Positions 33,555-35,334 of a stretch of 35,334 nucleotides of DNA are shown here, piece by piece. The stretch is taken from contig NZ_PKUB01000048.1 of the NCBI RefSeq assembly GCF_002868845.1, positions 11,489 through 46,822 of the forward strand. The letters run 5' to 3'. Below the pieces are notes generated by a model, which was given only the letters and a program-made list of their open reading frames with translations, had not been told where the DNA came from and ran no database searches. Position 1 is the first letter of the stretch; each line of letters begins with the position of its first letter. Source of the stretch: Desulfuromonas sp. GTDB taxonomy: Bacteria; Desulfobacterota; Desulfuromonadia; Desulfuromonadales; BM501. A program made the translations under genes and the position numbers.

Positions 33555-34346
33555 CTACCGTTCCTTGGTGCTGTAGTGGCGCTTGAGCCAGCGGCTCAGG
33601 CCGTCCAGGCCGGGGAAGAGGACCCGCTCGGTGATGTTGGCCTGGTCGAGCTTGTCCCGGACCTCCCACTTGAGCTCGGCGGGGATGACGATCTTGCGCC
33701 AGATGGAGCGGTGGCGGGCCAGCCAGGCGTCGACGCCGTGGCGGGGGCCGGACATGATGGAGAAGAAGGCGAACTGGTTGACGATGCGGTCCTCCATCGA
33801 GGGCGGTTCGAAGAAGAGGGCGAATTCGTCCCGCCCCAGGGCGTCCAGGGCTTCGAAGGAGGTCACCGCCTCGTCGAGCATCTCCACGGTGAAGACGTTG
33901 GCCCCCTCCTTCGCCAGCTTCTGTCCCAGGCTTTCCGGGAGCAGCTCGTGGGCCTGCACGTAGTTGACGGCCCAGATGACGCCGTCCACGTCGAACTTCT
34001 CGATGTTGGCCGTGGCGAAGTGCATGGCCACGAAGGGGGAGTAGGTCCAGTAGAGCAGGCGGGTGGGCAGGCCGTAGTGCTGGGCCACCGAGAGCCAGTG
34101 CCAGAAGGAGTCGCGCTGGACCACGTCGCGGTGGGCGTACTTCTTGAAGTTGCGAAGGAGGTGGCGCTCGATCTGAACGAAGTCCCCCTCCAGGCGGATC
34201 AGGGTCGAGAGGAGGGGGAAGGATGCGTCGGAGAGGCCGCGGAAGGCGTTGCGGGATCGGAACCGCCCCAGGGGTTCGCTCCACGAATCGGCGAAGAGTT
34301 CATCCTGCAGCTCGTTCCAGCTGGCGACGCGGACTTCGTTCTTCAT
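33555..34346 (-). CDS. FRG-domain protein
   Basis: A 263-aa protein with the FRG signature AFRGLSDASFPLLSTLIR (Phe35-Arg-Gly37) and the second conserved block SVAQHYGLPTRLLYWTYSPF. Most FRG proteins have TRLLDWT here; Asp is replaced by Tyr99. The rest (VDGVIWAVNYVQAHELL..., PPSMEDRIVNQFAFFSIMSG) follows the family, which includes phage-defence and toxin-like proteins, but the biochemical role is not established. No partner gene adjoins it. GGAGG lies just before the ATG at 34346. A genuine TAG stop ends it, followed by a weak terminator. Confidence 0.85.
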   Translation of the reverse strand: MKNEVRVASWNELQDELFADSWSEPLGRFRSRNAFRGLSDASFPLLSTLIRLEGDFVQIERHLLRNFKKYAHRDVVQRDSFWHWLSVAQHYGLPTRLLYWTYSPFVAMHFATANIEKFDVDGVIWAVNYVQAHELLPESLGQKLAKEGANVFTVEMLDEAVTSFEALDALGRDEFALFFEPPSMEDRIVNQFAFFSIMSGPRHGVDAWLARHRSIWRKIVIPAELKWEVRDKLDQANITERVLFPGLDGLSRWLKRHYSTKER

Positions 34347-34531
34347 GGGGCCTCCCTGGTCCGGGGGGAAGGGGATGGGCCTGCGGCCTGCCTAATAATT
34401 AAAGACGGCGCCCGCCGCGGTGTCAACCGGAAGGGGGAATTGTCTGTCGCCCACTTGCTTTTCCCCGTGCGCCTGGGGCATCATGAAGCGTTGCCCGGGA
34501 TGCTCCGGGGCGGCTCCGAAGGAGGAACTGA

Positions 34532-34963
34532 ATGACTCTCGATACCGCACTGATCGCCCTTGGCTGGGGGGTGCTTTCCGGATATCTCGCCATCCGCACC
34601 TCCGACAGCCTGCTGGCGGTCGGCTTCTGCCTTCACGGCCTCCTTATGGGCCGCTGGAAGCGCCTGGCAAGCAAGGCCTCCACGGGCCTGATCCGGCCCG
34701 AAATCATCCTGCGCCTGCTCTTTCGGGTCGGCCTCTATGCCGCCGTCTACGGGGCCCTGCTCCGGTTCGGCTACGACTATACCCGCGGGGAGTTGTGGTT
34801 CGACTACGGCGGACGCGGCGGCGCCCTCTGTCTCGCGGTCGCCATCGCCGTGGCCCTGAGCCGCCTGCCCTCGGCGCGGCGCCGGCTGGCCGTCGTCTGG
34901 CGGATGAGCCACGAGTTCGATTACGCCGAGAAGCGGCAGCGGACCCTGCTGCTGAAGGTCTGA
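34532..34963 (+). CDS. hypothetical membrane protein, 143 aa
   Basis: AAGGAGG lies just upstream of the ATG at 34532. The protein begins MTLDTALIALGWGVLSGYLA and has about three hydrophobic segments (residues of about 3-22, 60-85 and 95-115), then a basic cytoplasmic tail (RLPSARRRLAVVWRMSHEFDYAEKRQRTLL split by the last helix). No family is recognised. It is followed within 10 bases by another small membrane gene, and the two probably form an operon. Confidence 0.65.
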   Translation: MTLDTALIALGWGVLSGYLAIRTSDSLLAVGFCLHGLLMGRWKRLASKASTGLIRPEIILRLLFRVGLYAAVYGALLRFGYDYTRGELWFDYGGRGGALCLAVAIAVALSRLPSARRRLAVVWRMSHEFDYAEKRQRTLLLKV

Positions 34964-34973
34964 GGCGGACGGC

Positions 34974-35168
34974 GTGACGAACTTTATCCTGATCGGATTT
35001 TTCGTCCTGCTCGGGATCGGAAGGACCGCGGCGGACATCGCGGTCTTCGAGGCGGTGGAGGCCGGGATGGAGGTGGAGCTCGCCGGCGCCTTGGCCGGCT
35101 TCGGCATCGTCTTCTCCTTCGCCTTCGCCCCCCTCCCGGTCCTGTACGCGGCGATCCATCTTTTCTGA
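34974..35168 (+). CDS. small hydrophobic membrane protein, 64 aa
   Basis: A GTG start at 34974, with GAGG at 34962-34965, 11 bases after the preceding stop. Two membrane helices are visible (NFILIGFFVLLGIGRT and ALAGFGIVFSFAFAPLPVLY) joined by an acidic segment (FEAVEAGMEVELAG). Function is unknown. Coupling to the preceding membrane gene suggests a small membrane complex. Confidence 0.6.
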   Translation: MTNFILIGFFVLLGIGRTAADIAVFEAVEAGMEVELAGALAGFGIVFSFAFAPLPVLYAAIHLF

Positions 35169-35220
35169 CCGGCTGCATTTCCTTCGATTTTGAAAAATAG
35201 AAAAAGGGGGCCGGTCAGAA
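35163..35220. terminator. inverted repeat spanning both convergent stop codons
   Basis: TTCTGACCGGC (35163-35173) and GCCGGTCAGAA (35210-35220) form an 11-bp perfect stem around a 36-base, A/T-rich loop. The stop codon of the plus-strand gene and that of the minus-strand gene both sit in the arms. It may act as a bidirectional terminator, though the loop is long. Confidence 0.4.
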
Positions 35221-35334
35221 CAACTCGATGTCCCCCTCTTGGGCGCTCTTTTGCGGATGCAGGTCGGCCAGCGCCAGTGCGTCTTCCACCGTAGCGCCGG
35301 AATGGATCGCTTCGAACATCTTGCGGTCGCCGTC
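35215..35334 (-). CDS. C-terminal end of an unidentified gene (runs off the window)
   Basis: On the minus strand the frame is open from the window edge to a TGA at 35215-35217 and encodes 39 residues (DGDRKMFEAIHSGATVEDAL, ALADLHPQKSAQEGDIELF). The helix and acidic tail look like a real protein end, and the gene is convergent with the small membrane gene. Too short to assign a family. Confidence 0.5.
   Translation of the reverse strand, partial: DGDRKMFEAIHSGATVEDALALADLHPQKSAQEGDIELF

Overview
The window is a high-GC chromosomal segment that looks like a diazotrophic member of the Desulfuromonadales/Geobacter-type Deltaproteobacteria. This is inferred from a periplasmic octaheme cytochrome, nifV/nifE/nifN plus a NifQ domain, sigma-54 promoters, a phosphate transporter of the long PiT type, and a probable selenoprotein. 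No rRNA, tRNA or CRISPR array was seen.

Layout. 1-2000: the tail of a Y1 (REP-associated) transposase, then an HAO-like octaheme cytochrome ending at a perfect hairpin. 2000-5200: an amino-acid permease with fused stress-protein-like domains and an in-frame amber codon, a ribbon-helix-helix antitoxin with a truncated RelE-like toxin, and a 75-aa hypothetical protein. 5200-12400: DEAD-box RNA helicase, YaeQ, uracil permease and uracil phosphoribosyltransferase (uraA-upp), and a PiT phosphate permease with a PhoU-like tail. 12475-15103: a lower-GC block of three genes (PHP phosphoesterase, ATP-grasp enzyme, PglC/WcaJ-type sugar transferase) that looks like imported surface-polysaccharide DNA. 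15500-21000: a TPR-SPOR protein, a flavin disulfide oxidoreductase with a second in-frame amber codon, and a REC-PAS-GGDEF-EAL signalling protein.

21100-29400 is the nitrogen-fixation section. On the minus strand are a class I glutamine amidotransferase and nifV followed closely by a GNAT acetyltransferase. On the plus strand are nifE, nifN and a gene that fuses an IscU/NifU-type scaffold domain to NifQ, followed by a yeast MTD1-type methylenetetrahydrofolate dehydrogenase. Both nifV and nifE have good sigma-54 -24/-12 elements. The nifV leader also carries two adjacent hexaloop hairpins (A at loop position 1, G at position 4) that run into an intrinsic terminator just before the ribosome binding site. 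That is the layout expected for ANTAR-protein antitermination. Together these genes would supply homocitrate (NifV), the FeMo-cofactor scaffold (NifEN) and molybdenum/Fe-S delivery (NifU-NifQ fusion); nifHDK and nifB are not in the window.

29400-35334: a bacterial dynamin-like GTPase, a 66-residue membrane protein that is probably a selenoprotein (in-frame UGA followed by a SECIS-like hairpin with a GGUC loop), an ABC-F ATPase, an FRG-domain protein, two small membrane proteins and the 3' end of an unidentified gene.

The strongest items for follow-up are the selenoprotein, the nifV leader and the NifU-NifQ fusion.
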